Source: Methylophaga sp. (lineage in GTDB: Bacteria; Pseudomonadota; Gammaproteobacteria; Nitrosococcales; Methylophagaceae). From it: DNA of 64,000 bases. Within the stretch, counting starts at the first letter, position 1; each line of letters begins with the position of its first letter. The stretch covers positions 62,001 through 126,000 of the forward strand of contig NVWQ02000055.1 of the NCBI GenBank assembly GCA_002733715.2. The letters are read 5' to 3'. The translations under genes were made by a program, and so were the position numbers. Positions 46,908 through 56,039 of this stretch are shown here, piece by piece. Under the pieces are notes generated by a model, which did not search any database, was not told the origin of the DNA, and saw only the letters and a list, made by a program, of their open reading frames with translations.

Positions 46908-47480
46908 ATGAGCATCGAACAAAGACTTCTGCAACGGAGCAATACTAGCTGTGAACTATGCAGTGCCGATGCTAATTTATCTGTTTATGAAATCCCCCCA
47001 GTTTCAACGGCTACCGAAGAGAATAGCATTTTTCTTTGTAATGCTTGCCTTGGCCAGATTAACGATCCGGGCACCATCGATCCTAATCATTGGCGTTGTT
47101 TAAATGATTCTATGTGGACACCTGTTCCTGCGGTACAAGTTATGGCTTGGCGCCAACTTAAGCAACTTGAAGGCGAAGGCTGGGCACAAGACTTGCTCGA
47201 CATGCTTTATCTTGAACCCGAAGTTCAGCAGTGGGCTGAAGCCAATGGATCGGATGAAGATGATGATCGTACCCCTTCTAAAGATAGTAATGGCACTGAT
47301 TTGCAAGCAGGTGATAGCGTTACCCTAATTAAAGATCTTGATGTAAAAGGGGCTGGCTTTACTGCCAAGCGCGGAACAACGGTAAAAAACATTGCTTTAA
47401 CTGATAATCCCGAACATATTGAAGGTCGAGTGAATGGTACCCGAATAGTCTTGCTCACCAAATTTTTGAAGAAAGCCTAA
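46908..47480 (+). CDS. PhnA-like zinc-ribbon protein (YjdM family)
   Basis: 190 residues from the ATG at 46908; an upstream extension to 46854 looks non-native. MSIEQRLLQRSNTSCELCSA and LCNACLGQI give two CxxC pairs of an N-terminal zinc ribbon. The C-terminal domain (DSNGTDLQAGDSVTLIKDLDVKGAGFTAKRGT) is the compact KOW-like fold of PhnA. The family was named from the phn locus but does not itself degrade phosphonates. It ends in a strong shared terminator. Confidence 0.9.
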   Translation: MSIEQRLLQRSNTSCELCSADANLSVYEIPPVSTATEENSIFLCNACLGQINDPGTIDPNHWRCLNDSMWTPVPAVQVMAWRQLKQLEGEGWAQDLLDMLYLEPEVQQWAEANGSDEDDDRTPSKDSNGTDLQAGDSVTLIKDLDVKGAGFTAKRGTTVKNIALTDNPEHIEGRVNGTRIVLLTKFLKKA

Positions 47481-47483
47481 ACA

Positions 47484-47520
47484 AAAAAGCGCTTACCTTT
47501 CCGGTAAGCGCCTTTTTATT
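47484..47520. terminator. Bidirectional rho-independent terminator
   Basis: Perfect nine-base stem GCGCTTACC / GGTAAGCGC with a five-base loop, an A-run on its left and a T-run on its right. It lies between the convergent phnA-like and kbp genes and can stop transcription from both sides. Confidence 0.93.
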
Positions 47521-47544
47521 GCAACGGTTTTTGTTAGAGCGTTG

Positions 47545-47982
47545 TTACCATGTTTTAGGTGGCACTCTAATTTTCTGACCTGGGTAAATCAAATCAGGAT
47601 CTTTGATTACCTCTTTATTAGCATCAAATAATTTTGGATAATCCATCGCATTGCCATAAAACTTCTTGGCAATTTTAGATAAGCTATCGCCGCTCACAAT
47701 GGTGTAATACTCTACTTCAGCAACTACTTCTGGCGCATCTAAACCTTCGATTTTAACTTCGGTAACACCTTGCACATTGCCCGCCATTAGTACCGCTTTT
47801 TCCATTGCTTCTGATGTTGCGGCTTTACCGCTCAGACTAACTACGCCATTTTCAAAGCTCACGCCCAAGTCATCAACACCCGGGTTTTCAGCGCCAATGC
47901 TTTCTTCTATTTTTTCAGCAGCTTCTGCTTCTGAAGAAAACAGCTTTTTACCTAAATCTTTTACAAAATCAAATAAGCCCAT
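47545..47982 (-). CDS. kbp: BON/LysM protein, Kbp (YgaU)-like
   Basis: 145 residues, as in E. coli Kbp (149). A BON domain (about 25-85, LGVSFENGVVSLSGKAATSEAMEKAV) is followed by a C-terminal LysM domain (YYTIVSGDSLSKIAKKFYG..DPDLIYPGQKIRVPP). No signal peptide is visible, as in the cytoplasmic potassium-binding Kbp. It is the last of three small genes (dodecin, DUF937, kbp) on the minus strand. Confidence 0.9.
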   Translation of the reverse strand: MGLFDFVKDLGKKLFSSEAEAAEKIEESIGAENPGVDDLGVSFENGVVSLSGKAATSEAMEKAVLMAGNVQGVTEVKIEGLDAPEVVAEVEYYTIVSGDSLSKIAKKFYGNAMDYPKLFDANKEVIKDPDLIYPGQKIRVPPKTW

Positions 47983-47994
47983 TTCTATCTCCTA

Positions 47995-48570
47995 TTATTT
48001 TAAAAAACCTTTTAAGAGGCTGCCAACTAAATCACTACTGCCTGATTTGCTGCTACCGCCCATAAGAGAGCCTAATACCGAACCCAGCATTCCACCTCCT
48101 GAACGATTACTTCCGCCAGAAACAGCTCCTGCTAGCATATCAAGCATACCGTTTGATTGTGCGCCTTTGCTCATTGCGCCCATTAACATTGTGGCAGCCA
48201 TTGGCAAAAGCTTTTTGATAATACTAGAGCCAACACCGGTCGAACTAGCCACTTGTGAAGCCACTTGTCGGCTGGCATCTTTACTGCCTAAAAGATGGCC
48301 TAATATTTTGTTACCGTCAAGCAATGATGCAGGATCCGATAATGATTCAGGCTCATCAACATAACGTTGATGATTGCCTTTTCCTAACGCACCTAACAAT
48401 GACTCTAAACCATTTTCCTGCTCTACATTGCTTTGTAGCTTGCCTGTTAATGCTGGCAATAGTTGAGATAAAATATCGCTTGTTTGATCCGTTGAAAGAT
48501 TATGTTGTTTAGCTAAGCTACCTAAGGCATCGCCTTTGGTAGCCGCTAAAACCATGCTTAATAAATCCAT
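47995..48570 (-). CDS. DUF937 family protein
   Basis: 191 residues, rich in Gly, Ser and Leu, starting MDLLSMVLAATKGDALGSLA. The helical bundle with LLPALTGKLQSNV and the glycine-rich C-terminus (GMLGSVLGSLMGGSSKSG) match DUF937/YidB-like proteins. Function is unknown. It sits 15 bases after dodecin and 12 before kbp, so probably one operon. Confidence 0.85.
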   Translation of the reverse strand: MDLLSMVLAATKGDALGSLAKQHNLSTDQTSDILSQLLPALTGKLQSNVEQENGLESLLGALGKGNHQRYVDEPESLSDPASLLDGNKILGHLLGSKDASRQVASQVASSTGVGSSIIKKLLPMAATMLMGAMSKGAQSNGMLDMLAGAVSGGSNRSGGGMLGSVLGSLMGGSSKSGSSDLVGSLLKGFLK

Positions 48571-48585
48571 GAGATAGCTCCGTGC

Positions 48586-48789
48586 TTATTTGAGTATAAA
48601 GGTCACTTTCATTGCGACTTTATAGCCTACAATCTTATTATCTTTAATATCTAATGTTTGATCTTGGATCCAAACTGATGTGACATTTTCTAATGTTTCT
48701 GTGGCGCGCGCTACACCATCTTGAATAGCGTCATCAAAACTTTTTGTTGAACGGGCAATAACTTCTGTAACTCTTGCAATAGACGACAT
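48586..48789 (-). CDS. Dodecin
   Basis: 67 residues with the full dodecin pattern: IARVTEVIARSTKSFDDAIQ, ATETLENVTSVWIQDQTLDI and GYKVAMKVTFIL. Dodecins form hollow twelve-subunit spheres that store or buffer flavins. First gene of a small three-gene operon. Confidence 0.94.
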   Translation of the reverse strand: MSSIARVTEVIARSTKSFDDAIQDGVARATETLENVTSVWIQDQTLDIKDNKIVGYKVAMKVTFILK

Positions 48790-48868
48790 AATAGTTCCTT
48801 TATTTATTAATTTAAGAATTGTGAACTTTATACGTTATTGCACTCTATGACAAGCCGCTAAGCGTAAA

Positions 48869-49885
48869 TCAATTTTCCTGCGGGATGAGCGCCCAATCAT
48901 TGTTGACCGCATCAAGCAGCCTCGTCAGCGCTTTACTTTTTTTGCGATAACTATCCACATCCGCATCCCATCGTACCTTAACAGAGATATGTAAAGGGCC
49001 AGTTATCTCTCGAACAAGCTCTTTCCGCACTCGATAAATACCTGTTCGCTCATTGTGTTGCTTGTCTTTTGGGTCGGGTGCCAATGTGTTTAAAAAATGA
49101 GGCTCAAACTGCAAGCCAAACTTGCTTGCTTCACTGCTGATCCATTGACTTGCAATGTGGCTTAAGCCTGGCTCTTTATATCCGCCGCCAATATCTGAAT
49201 GTACCCCTGAAAACCAAACTTGCTTAAGATCTGAGCCCGGTTTGTCGCTCCACATTGTTGGCTCAAAATCTACACGATTTTCATCTATTGCTAAGGCGTG
49301 GCGAGCATGTTGAATAATTTTGCTTGGCTCTGTATCATGAAATAAAAACTCACGCTCACCTAATGTCCCCCAAAAAGGAACCGGAATACCCAACGCGCCC
49401 ACCGTATCCCATGCCCCAATAAATTCGATCGGACAAATATCAGCACACGCTAAGTCTTGCCGAAACTTTTCTGCCAATGGCTCATTTGGCCCCGTTGATT
49501 TAGCACGTTTTCTATAAAGTTTATAAGCGGCGGGAATTTGATCGGCGAACTCTCTTTTCAATAGGCCACAGTTGCGGATAAAGCCAGCCAAAGAACGAAC
49601 AGTGTAAGCGCCTCGACTAAAACCAAAAAAGAAAAGTTTGTCGCCCTCGTTATAGTTATGAACAATAAAGCGATAACAATCTAAAATATTTTTATCGATG
49701 CCAGCGCCCGTTAGCCCGCCTGCAATTTTCTTTCTGTCTGTGCCTACACCCCAATCATAAAAAACAATTTGCTCTACATCATCGGCCATCGGCTTAACGC
49801 CTCGAGCCATTTGTAGCACATTAGTGGCAAGACCTTTTTCTGGTGAGTTCCATGTACCATCAGCAAAAATAACAATTCTCTTCAT
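48869..49885 (-). CDS. DUF2235 alpha/beta hydrolase-like protein
   Basis: 338 residues. The N-terminus KRIVIFADGTWNSPEKGLAT, the FYDWGVGTD block and the nucleophile elbow FGFSRGAYTVRSLAGFI are hallmarks of DUF2235. This fold includes Tle1-type phospholipases delivered by type VI secretion. No signal peptide, Vgr, PAAR or immunity-like gene is beside it, so a general intracellular hydrolase is more likely here. Substrate is unknown. Confidence 0.9.
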   Translation of the reverse strand: MKRIVIFADGTWNSPEKGLATNVLQMARGVKPMADDVEQIVFYDWGVGTDRKKIAGGLTGAGIDKNILDCYRFIVHNYNEGDKLFFFGFSRGAYTVRSLAGFIRNCGLLKREFADQIPAAYKLYRKRAKSTGPNEPLAEKFRQDLACADICPIEFIGAWDTVGALGIPVPFWGTLGEREFLFHDTEPSKIIQHARHALAIDENRVDFEPTMWSDKPGSDLKQVWFSGVHSDIGGGYKEPGLSHIASQWISSEASKFGLQFEPHFLNTLAPDPKDKQHNERTGIYRVRKELVREITGPLHISVKVRWDADVDSYRKKSKALTRLLDAVNNDWALIPQEN

Positions 49886-49923
49886 TGTTCTTTACCTCAT
49901 ATTTTGGCTAAGACATGCTGTTT

Positions 49924-50934
49924 TTACTTTTGTCTGTGATATGAAATAACCCGTTCAACTTCATTTTTAGAGCCCAAAATAACAGGCACACGCTGATGAA
50001 TATCTTGTGCTTGAATATCCATAATACGATCATAGCCCGTGGAGCTCACGCCGCCCGCCTGTTCAACAATAAAGCTCATTGGGCTGGCTTCATACATTAG
50101 CCGTAATTTACCGCCATTGGTCGAAGGTTTGCTATCGATCGGATACATAAAGATCCCGCCACGAATCAACACACGATAAACTTCCGCCACCATCGAGGCC
50201 ACCCAACGCATATTGAAGTTCTTCTCACGCCCACCATCCACACCTTGAATGCATTCTTCGACATAGCGTTGCATCGGCTCTTCCCAAAAACGTTGATTCG
50301 ACATATTAATGGCAAACTCGGCTGTATCTTCTGGGATAGTCATCTTGGGGTGGGTCAAAATAAACTCGCCAACGTCCTGATCTAAGGTAAAACCATTTAC
50401 ACCATTACCGGTCGTTAAAATCATCATTGTTGCCGGACCATAAACACAAAAACCAGCACACACTTGCTCAGTGCCTTTTTGCATAAAATGCTCAGATTTT
50501 GGTGTGGTTACCCCTTCAGGGCAGCGTAAAATTGAGAAGATCGTACCTACGGACAGGTTAATATCAATATTAGACGAACCATCCAGCGGATCAAAAGCAA
50601 TTAAGTATTTACCCTTAGGCTGATCATCTGGAATTTGAATAATTTCTTCAATTTCTTCTGAAGCCATACCTGCTAAATACCCAGTCCAATTCAAGGCGTC
50701 CACCATCACATCATTAGTGATGATATCCAGCTCTTTTTGAACTTCACCTTGCACGTTCTCAGATTCAGCCGCTCCACCAATACCGATAATTCCGCTTCGG
50801 TTAACTAAGTGAGAAATCTTTTTACAGGCGCTGACAATATCATTCAATAATCCCGATATTTCGCCTGTTGAGTTTGAAGAAGTACGTTGCTCTTCAATAA
50901 TAAATTGAGTTATTGATTTTCCTATATCTGACAT
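49924..50934 (-). CDS. fbp: Fructose-1,6-bisphosphatase class I
   Basis: 336 residues from the ATG at 50934, which has AAGGAG eight bases upstream (an earlier ATG at 50949 overlaps that site). Family motifs are GAAESENVQGE, the metal site in FDPLDGSSNIDINLSVGTIFSI, and YPIDSKPSTNGGKLRLMYEASPMSFIVEQAGG. It makes fructose-6-phosphate for gluconeogenesis. In a formaldehyde-assimilating bacterium it may also serve the ribulose monophosphate or Calvin cycle. It is separated from the fhc genes by a repeat-bracketed nuclease gene. Confidence 0.97.
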   Translation of the reverse strand: MSDIGKSITQFIIEEQRTSSNSTGEISGLLNDIVSACKKISHLVNRSGIIGIGGAAESENVQGEVQKELDIITNDVMVDALNWTGYLAGMASEEIEEIIQIPDDQPKGKYLIAFDPLDGSSNIDINLSVGTIFSILRCPEGVTTPKSEHFMQKGTEQVCAGFCVYGPATMMILTTGNGVNGFTLDQDVGEFILTHPKMTIPEDTAEFAINMSNQRFWEEPMQRYVEECIQGVDGGREKNFNMRWVASMVAEVYRVLIRGGIFMYPIDSKPSTNGGKLRLMYEASPMSFIVEQAGGVSSTGYDRIMDIQAQDIHQRVPVILGSKNEVERVISYHRQK

Positions 50935-50955
50935 GATGGGCTCCTTCATTTATTC

Positions 50956-51371
50956 CGTCATTCTCGCGAAGGCGGGAATCCAACGATTTAACTAAGTATA
51001 AGCTAAATTTGAATGTCTTAGCAGATGCTTGGGTAAAGATCTTCCCTAACAGAATTATTTTCTTCTATCAATTCTATCTTCCAGTCTCTATTCCACTTTT
51101 TCAGTTGCTTTTCACGAGCAATTGCTGATTCCATTTCTTGGTGAAGCTCATACCAAACTAAACTATGAATTTGGTGTGTTTTTGTAAATCCTTCAACTTC
51201 ATTGTTCTTATGTTGCCAAATTCGCTTAATAAGATCAGAGGTAACACCAATGTATAGCGTTCCGTTCTTTTGGCTTGCTATCATGTAAACACAGGATTGT
51301 TTCATTCATTTTAATCCGTGTTAACTTGTCTCTATCCATGGATCCCCGCGTTCGCAAGGATGACGAAACGC
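50956..51371. mobile_element. Candidate mini-element: GIY-YIG gene between the two halves of a CGTCAT repeat
   Basis: The left half CGTCATTCTCGCGAAGGCGG..AATCCAACGAT (50956-50988) and right half CCATGGATCCCCGCGTTCGC..AAGGATGACG (51338-51368) are the same units that lie about 25 bases apart at 11714-11796 and 56494-56575. Here they are about 350 bases apart, and the space holds exactly one gene, a GIY-YIG endonuclease. The compact repeats could be internal-deletion or non-autonomous forms of this element. Confidence 0.6.
51018..51305 (-). CDS. GIY-YIG endonuclease domain protein
   Basis: 95 residues, one domain. VYMIASQKNGTLYIGVTSDL contains the family core (VYM for GIY, then YIG). The catalytic Arg is in LIKRIWQHK, the Glu in ESAIAREKQLKKWNR and the Asn in KWNRDWK. 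Single-domain URI-type proteins of this size (COG2827/UPF0213-like) are common in bacteria, often in many copies, with no settled role. The gene interrupts the fbp-fhc neighbourhood and is bracketed by repeat halves. Confidence 0.92.
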   Translation of the reverse strand: MKQSCVYMIASQKNGTLYIGVTSDLIKRIWQHKNNEVEGFTKTHQIHSLVWYELHQEMESAIAREKQLKKWNRDWKIELIEENNSVREDLYPSIC

Positions 51372-52181
51372 TTAAATTTTAACTAAAATTTCACCCATGC
51401 CAATGCCGCCTAAATCTCCCGCATAACGCTGTACGCGAGAAAACATGTCTAAATTGGCAAATTTGGTGTCTAAATTACGGAAAGAAGCTAACATTAACGG
51501 TAAAAACGCCAATGTATGTGGGCCACAGTCATTAAAGTTTGCTGGGATCTGAGCTTCTTTCAGCAATAACAGTGTGCCTCGCTTCATCCCGTAACCAAGA
51601 TGAGCACCGACATCGCCTAATACAGCAATTGTGCCTGAGATCATTCTTCCGCCGCAATAATCACCCGCATTGCCTTCAATTAAGATATAACCGCGACGCA
51701 TATGATCACCGGTGCGCGCACCAGTATTGCCCGTTACTATAACGGTTCCACCAGTCATACCATTTTTATTGCCAACACGTGCTCCACCTACAATATCGCC
51801 GGCATTACCGTTAATTTTTATCTGCCCACCTTTCATTTCGCACGCCGTATAAATTCCCGTATTACCCGTTACAAGAATATAACCATTAGTCATCATTGCA
51901 CCGAGGTAGGCACCGACATTTCCTTTTATTTCAATGGTGCCATGGCTCATTTGGTTGCCAATAAAGTCTAGCTTATCACTGCTATTTTCAAACAGGATAT
52001 GCTTTGCATTATCACCACTAACATCAAAAACACTGTCAACTCGAACCGTGCTGTTGCCTGATGGCAGTTCAATTGCTGCAATATCTGCGGCCGACTTACC
52101 CTCCAAATTATCTGCAGTAAGCACCGAACAATCAATTCTTTGTTTAGGAGATTGTTTTAGCGTTAATTTTAAAGCGCTCAT
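51372..52181 (-). CDS. fhcC: Formyltransferase/hydrolase complex subunit C
   Basis: 269 residues. The right-handed beta-helix of FwdC/GltB-C type is plain from repeated G-x-x-G units (EIKGNVGAYLGAMMTNGYIL, VTGNTGIYTACEMKGGQIKI, NGNAGDIVGGARVG). In aerobic methylotrophs FhcABCD releases formate from formyl-tetrahydromethanopterin during formaldehyde oxidation. Last gene of fhcBADC, with a four-base overlap with fhcD. Confidence 0.96.
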   Translation of the reverse strand: MSALKLTLKQSPKQRIDCSVLTADNLEGKSAADIAAIELPSGNSTVRVDSVFDVSGDNAKHILFENSSDKLDFIGNQMSHGTIEIKGNVGAYLGAMMTNGYILVTGNTGIYTACEMKGGQIKINGNAGDIVGGARVGNKNGMTGGTVIVTGNTGARTGDHMRRGYILIEGNAGDYCGGRMISGTIAVLGDVGAHLGYGMKRGTLLLLKEAQIPANFNDCGPHTLAFLPLMLASFRNLDTKFANLDMFSRVQRYAGDLGGIGMGEILVKI

Positions 52182-53074
52182 GCCATAATCTCCTGTAAAT
52201 GGAAGTGGAAGGGGCCAAGTTTGCCACCATAGTTACCGGCACTAATTCGGCGAATACCATTTTCAGCACCTAAATCACACACCGCTTGAATGCCTACTCG
52301 CATTGCGACATCAATATCTTCTTTGGTTAAACCGTCGATAACAATTTCCATCACTGATTCAACCTCAGGGGAAAGGTCACTCTTGGTTTGGCCTTTTAAA
52401 GTTGGACAAAACGCATCATTGGTTGAGGCATTTAATGCTTTAAATTTCGAGCCCACTTTTGAACCGGAGCGAACAACACCACCCGGGAAAGGCATAATGA
52501 CATTAGGGCATTTTTTCATTTCAACAATTGCGGCTTCACAAGCTGTTAAGGCTTGAGCTTGCGATTCGGCTAACACCAGGAAGTTACCACCACCCACTGA
52601 GGCTTGAACGCCTGTTTTTTCTTGGGTTAGGAACTCTCCATCCATTACCGGAATACGCCAATAACGTTTACCATCAATCATTTTTGAGATTTGGAAACCA
52701 TCACCAAAGAAACGCAGGTTCTGGCCTAATGCAATTTCAGTATCACTTTCTAAACCTGAAAATAACGCTGATGTGGGCGAAGTGAGCACACACTGACCTG
52801 AGCGGGTTTCAACTTGTTTTGCTAGGCTTTTTCCACCCATTGCAAAAATCAAAATAGATACGCCGGGCCGGCCATCGGGTGTTTCACTTGGCTCAAGCAC
52901 TCTTTCAATACCGGCCTCACAGCCACAAGCAATTACCGACGTCGCAAACCCGGTGAAAGTTTGTGCTGAAATCATCGCCCATTTTGCATTGAGTGCAGTA
53001 ATGATTAAGCGCGTGCCTTTCATTGGGAATGCTTCTGCGAAGGTTTCATCAATTGTTACACCATTGATAATCAT
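52178..53074 (-). CDS. fhcD: Formylmethanofuran-tetrahydromethanopterin formyltransferase (FhcD/Ftr)
   Basis: 298 residues, the Ftr length. The segments GTRLIITALNAKWAMISAQTFTGFATSVIACGCEAGIE, ETPDGRPGVSILIFAM and the C-terminal SAGNYGGKLGPFHFHL are typical. It moves the formyl group between tetrahydromethanopterin and a methanofuran-like carrier. In bacteria it works as part of the FhcABCD complex. Overlaps fhcA and fhcC by four bases each. Confidence 0.97.
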   Translation of the reverse strand: MIINGVTIDETFAEAFPMKGTRLIITALNAKWAMISAQTFTGFATSVIACGCEAGIERVLEPSETPDGRPGVSILIFAMGGKSLAKQVETRSGQCVLTSPTSALFSGLESDTEIALGQNLRFFGDGFQISKMIDGKRYWRIPVMDGEFLTQEKTGVQASVGGGNFLVLAESQAQALTACEAAIVEMKKCPNVIMPFPGGVVRSGSKVGSKFKALNASTNDAFCPTLKGQTKSDLSPEVESVMEIVIDGLTKEDIDVAMRVGIQAVCDLGAENGIRRISAGNYGGKLGPFHFHLQEIMA

Positions 53075-54738
53075 ATTTTGCCTCCTGCATGTAACGGCTG
53101 CACGGTCAGACTACCTCGACCGTCATCAACAATTTCATCATCACTGATTTTAAAGTTACCTAGTTTCTGAGTATGGTACTTATCAAAATACGGTTTCAAT
53201 GATTTTTCAATGCTGTTGTCATATTCTGGTTTAACCACATGTGTTGTGCCCCATGTGACTTCGACAATCTCACCATCTTTAACAACCATAGTGCCATCTT
53301 TAAATACATAATCTGGTTTGCTGAACATTTTTTCACGATCTTCATCATCGGTATAAACGGTAATATCCGCTGCAGTTCCTACACCTAAGCTACCACGATC
53401 AGCAAGACCAACTAATTTAGCCGCACCCGCACGGGTCATAATGGCAATTTCATATAAAGTATATTCACGATCTAAAGAAGCTAAATGGCTGGCTTTTTGA
53501 GCTTCTGGATGCAAGGTCGATAAAATATCGTTACGGAAGGTCTTATCCATCAATAAACGTATCAAATGTGGATAACTGGTAAACGGCGCCCCATTTGGGT
53601 GATCCGTTGTTAAGAACACACGCCAAGGGTCATCAACCATTAAGAATGTTTCTAAACCAATCATCCATTGCAAAGCATTAACATAGCTTTGATCTTTATA
53701 TTTGAATGGCAATACACCACAACCAGCATCACATTCAATATCCATAACCACCCATTTGTTTGGGCTAGCATGAGGATGAGCAGCATGTTGACGCATAGTA
53801 TCGCCTGATGCTGTAACCGTTTGACCAAATAAGATCTGGCCAACGTCGGCAGTAATGTTTTTGTGTTTATTAATGGTCTCTGCAATTTGAGCAGAACCTG
53901 ATGAGAACTTAAAGTCGCCTTCAGTACCATAACTATGGAACTGGATATGGGTCATATGCATTGGCAAACCGTTGATGCCTTCCATTGTATCAATGGTCAT
54001 TTCTAAGTTACCGGCCACACCTAGGTTACAGCCATGAACATGCAAGGGATGTGGCACACCTAACTCTTTCACCGCAGTAGCTAATCGCAATAAAATATCA
54101 CGAGGCGTCACACCGTAATATTGGTTTTTTTCATCTAAATCAAGTTTACGTTGATTGAATTTAAACGCATTAATACCGCCCGGGTTGACCACTTTCACGC
54201 CAATAGCGTGGCTGTGGGTCATTGTCCAAGCCACATAGTTATTAATCGCTTCTTGATCACCGTTCGATGCCATCATTCTGAGTAGGAAATCATCACTACC
54301 CAACATGACATAACCCCCTTTATCGATGATCGGCGTATCACCCATTTCCATATGTGCTTGACGTGCATTGACCGGCAAAATTGCAGGTTCGAAACCTGCT
54401 GTATAACCCATTTCAGCATAACGATAGCCCGCCGTTAATGTGCTAGGTGCAGCATGACCACAACCACTTCGCATTAACTCGGTTCGAGCAACAACATCGG
54501 CCGCATGATCTTCTGGCAACATGGTGCGGGCAATATTAACCTTCCCACCACCAATATGCGTGTGCATATCAATCGCACCGGCCATCACCACCTTACCCCG
54601 CAGGTCAAACTCTTTATCAATACGATCGTCGCCCGGCCTGGCAATAATGCGGCCATCTCGGATATAAATATCTTTGACTTCGTTATTGATACTATTGGCT
54701 GGATCGTAAATTCTGCCGCCTGTTAGTTTTGTTAACAT
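53071..54738 (-). CDS. fhcA: Formyltransferase/hydrolase complex subunit A
   Basis: 555 residues, amidohydrolase fold. Metal-site histidines are visible in GAIDMHTHIGGGKVN, PLHVHGCNLG and THIQFHSYG, with a late acidic TTDHPNGAPF. FhcA is the hydrolase subunit that releases formate. Start ATG at 54738 follows fhcB by 15 bases. Confidence 0.97.
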   Translation of the reverse strand: MLTKLTGGRIYDPANSINNEVKDIYIRDGRIIARPGDDRIDKEFDLRGKVVMAGAIDMHTHIGGGKVNIARTMLPEDHAADVVARTELMRSGCGHAAPSTLTAGYRYAEMGYTAGFEPAILPVNARQAHMEMGDTPIIDKGGYVMLGSDDFLLRMMASNGDQEAINNYVAWTMTHSHAIGVKVVNPGGINAFKFNQRKLDLDEKNQYYGVTPRDILLRLATAVKELGVPHPLHVHGCNLGVAGNLEMTIDTMEGINGLPMHMTHIQFHSYGTEGDFKFSSGSAQIAETINKHKNITADVGQILFGQTVTASGDTMRQHAAHPHASPNKWVVMDIECDAGCGVLPFKYKDQSYVNALQWMIGLETFLMVDDPWRVFLTTDHPNGAPFTSYPHLIRLLMDKTFRNDILSTLHPEAQKASHLASLDREYTLYEIAIMTRAGAAKLVGLADRGSLGVGTAADITVYTDDEDREKMFSKPDYVFKDGTMVVKDGEIVEVTWGTTHVVKPEYDNSIEKSLKPYFDKYHTQKLGNFKISDDEIVDDGRGSLTVQPLHAGGKI

Positions 54739-54753
54739 CTCTATCCAGCCCCT

Positions 54754-56028
54754 TTAAAGCGCTTTTTCAACAGCGGTTAGTACGTCGAAGGTACTTGGCA
54801 AGCCACTGTCACGTAATTTTCGTAATGGTACGGATACCACGCCATCTGTTCTAAATGCTCGACCTACATGGTCAATTCCCGGTGTTCCCACAGGAATAAA
54901 CACTTCTGGTTCTTGCTCAAAGGTCATGCCTGATCGACCTAATACCGCCGTTGTGGCGTTTGATTTAGGTGGTGTGCGATCAATATTGAAGCTAGAGATC
55001 CATATTAAGGCGTCCACCTCATCGTTTTCTAACATCCGGGTCGTATCACAAAGATGCGGGTCGTAATCAGGGTAACCTTGATTAAAATTGGTTCGCATAG
55101 GGAAGCCAGACTGCCAAGCGGACACTTGATTAACGGTAATGCTGCCCTCTTTTCCACCCAAAGGTAAACCACTTGAACGTGTGTCGTCATTTAACTCTTT
55201 AACCATTTCACACACGGTTTGAACTGTCGCTTCAGCATGATCAAAATCTAAATCACCTGCCGCCCATGTCACCACAGAATATTTGGCCTTTTTTAACTGT
55301 TCAGCCAATACAGCCAGATCACTCACTGCAATGCCGCCCACTTTTTTAGCTTGAATTGCTTTTCCTTTTACTAAAGCGCGTAAAACTGAAACCACTTCTG
55401 GTAAATCAGCATCATCACACGCTAATATTTGAGCTTTTTTTCCTTTTGGTGAAGTAGAAGCATTGCCCGATGGTGTTTTACCAAGGTAAACCACTTGCCG
55501 TGATTCAATCTCTTGATCAAACATGCTTTCATCATTCCACACCATACGTTCAAAAAACCGAGGATATTCCGCTTCAATATCGCTGCCCACCACCACCAGC
55601 AAATCAACTCGATTCCTCACTTCGGTTAAGGTGGTCAGCATCCAACCGGTATCTTGCAACACTAAGGTATTTCTAAAGCCTGCAGCTGAATCCATATTAT
55701 CAATGGTAGCTCGGCTTTTATCAGCCAAAGCCATTGCAGAGCGTGCACCGTTTAAATCGGTAGCCATTCCACCTATAACAGTTTGCTTGCTCTTGCGTAG
55801 CAAATTAACAATCTGGCTGACGGCTTCGTTTAAAGACACCTCTTTGCCTTTTACCCGTGGCGAGGTATCCGTTATAGGGGTTTCAAAACCTTTTTTAGTG
55901 ACGGCATCACCGTTTTCAATGATAGATACATTATTACCTTCAACTTTGATTGTTAAATCATCTGAGGCAATACCACAAAATGGACTTGGCACTTCTTGCC
56001 AAACGCCTGCTCCGGTTTGTTCGGTCAT
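54754..56028 (-). CDS. fhcB: Formyltransferase/hydrolase complex subunit B
   Basis: 424 residues, homologous to the molybdopterin subunit of archaeal formylmethanofuran dehydrogenase. The archaeal N-terminal iron-sulfur cysteines are not kept: the segment reads VPSPFCGIASDDLTIKVEG with one cysteine. That agrees with the bacterial complex not catalysing the redox step. First of the four fhc genes, 11 bases after the pterin dehydratase. Confidence 0.95.
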   Translation of the reverse strand: MTEQTGAGVWQEVPSPFCGIASDDLTIKVEGNNVSIIENGDAVTKKGFETPITDTSPRVKGKEVSLNEAVSQIVNLLRKSKQTVIGGMATDLNGARSAMALADKSRATIDNMDSAAGFRNTLVLQDTGWMLTTLTEVRNRVDLLVVVGSDIEAEYPRFFERMVWNDESMFDQEIESRQVVYLGKTPSGNASTSPKGKKAQILACDDADLPEVVSVLRALVKGKAIQAKKVGGIAVSDLAVLAEQLKKAKYSVVTWAAGDLDFDHAEATVQTVCEMVKELNDDTRSSGLPLGGKEGSITVNQVSAWQSGFPMRTNFNQGYPDYDPHLCDTTRMLENDEVDALIWISSFNIDRTPPKSNATTAVLGRSGMTFEQEPEVFIPVGTPGIDHVGRAFRTDGVVSVPLRKLRDSGLPSTFDVLTAVEKAL

Positions 56029-56039
56029 CTTGATTTCCC

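Noticed and set aside
48869..49885. Type VI secretion phospholipase effector
   Set aside because: DUF2235 fits the Tle1 fold, but no secretion, adaptor or immunity genes are nearby; only the domain can be claimed.
51372..56028. Archaeal contamination or very recent archaeal transfer of the fhc genes
   Set aside because: The gene order fhcBADC is that of bacterial methylotrophs, and flanking genes (fbp, SPOR, argS) are gammaproteobacterial with similar base composition by eye.
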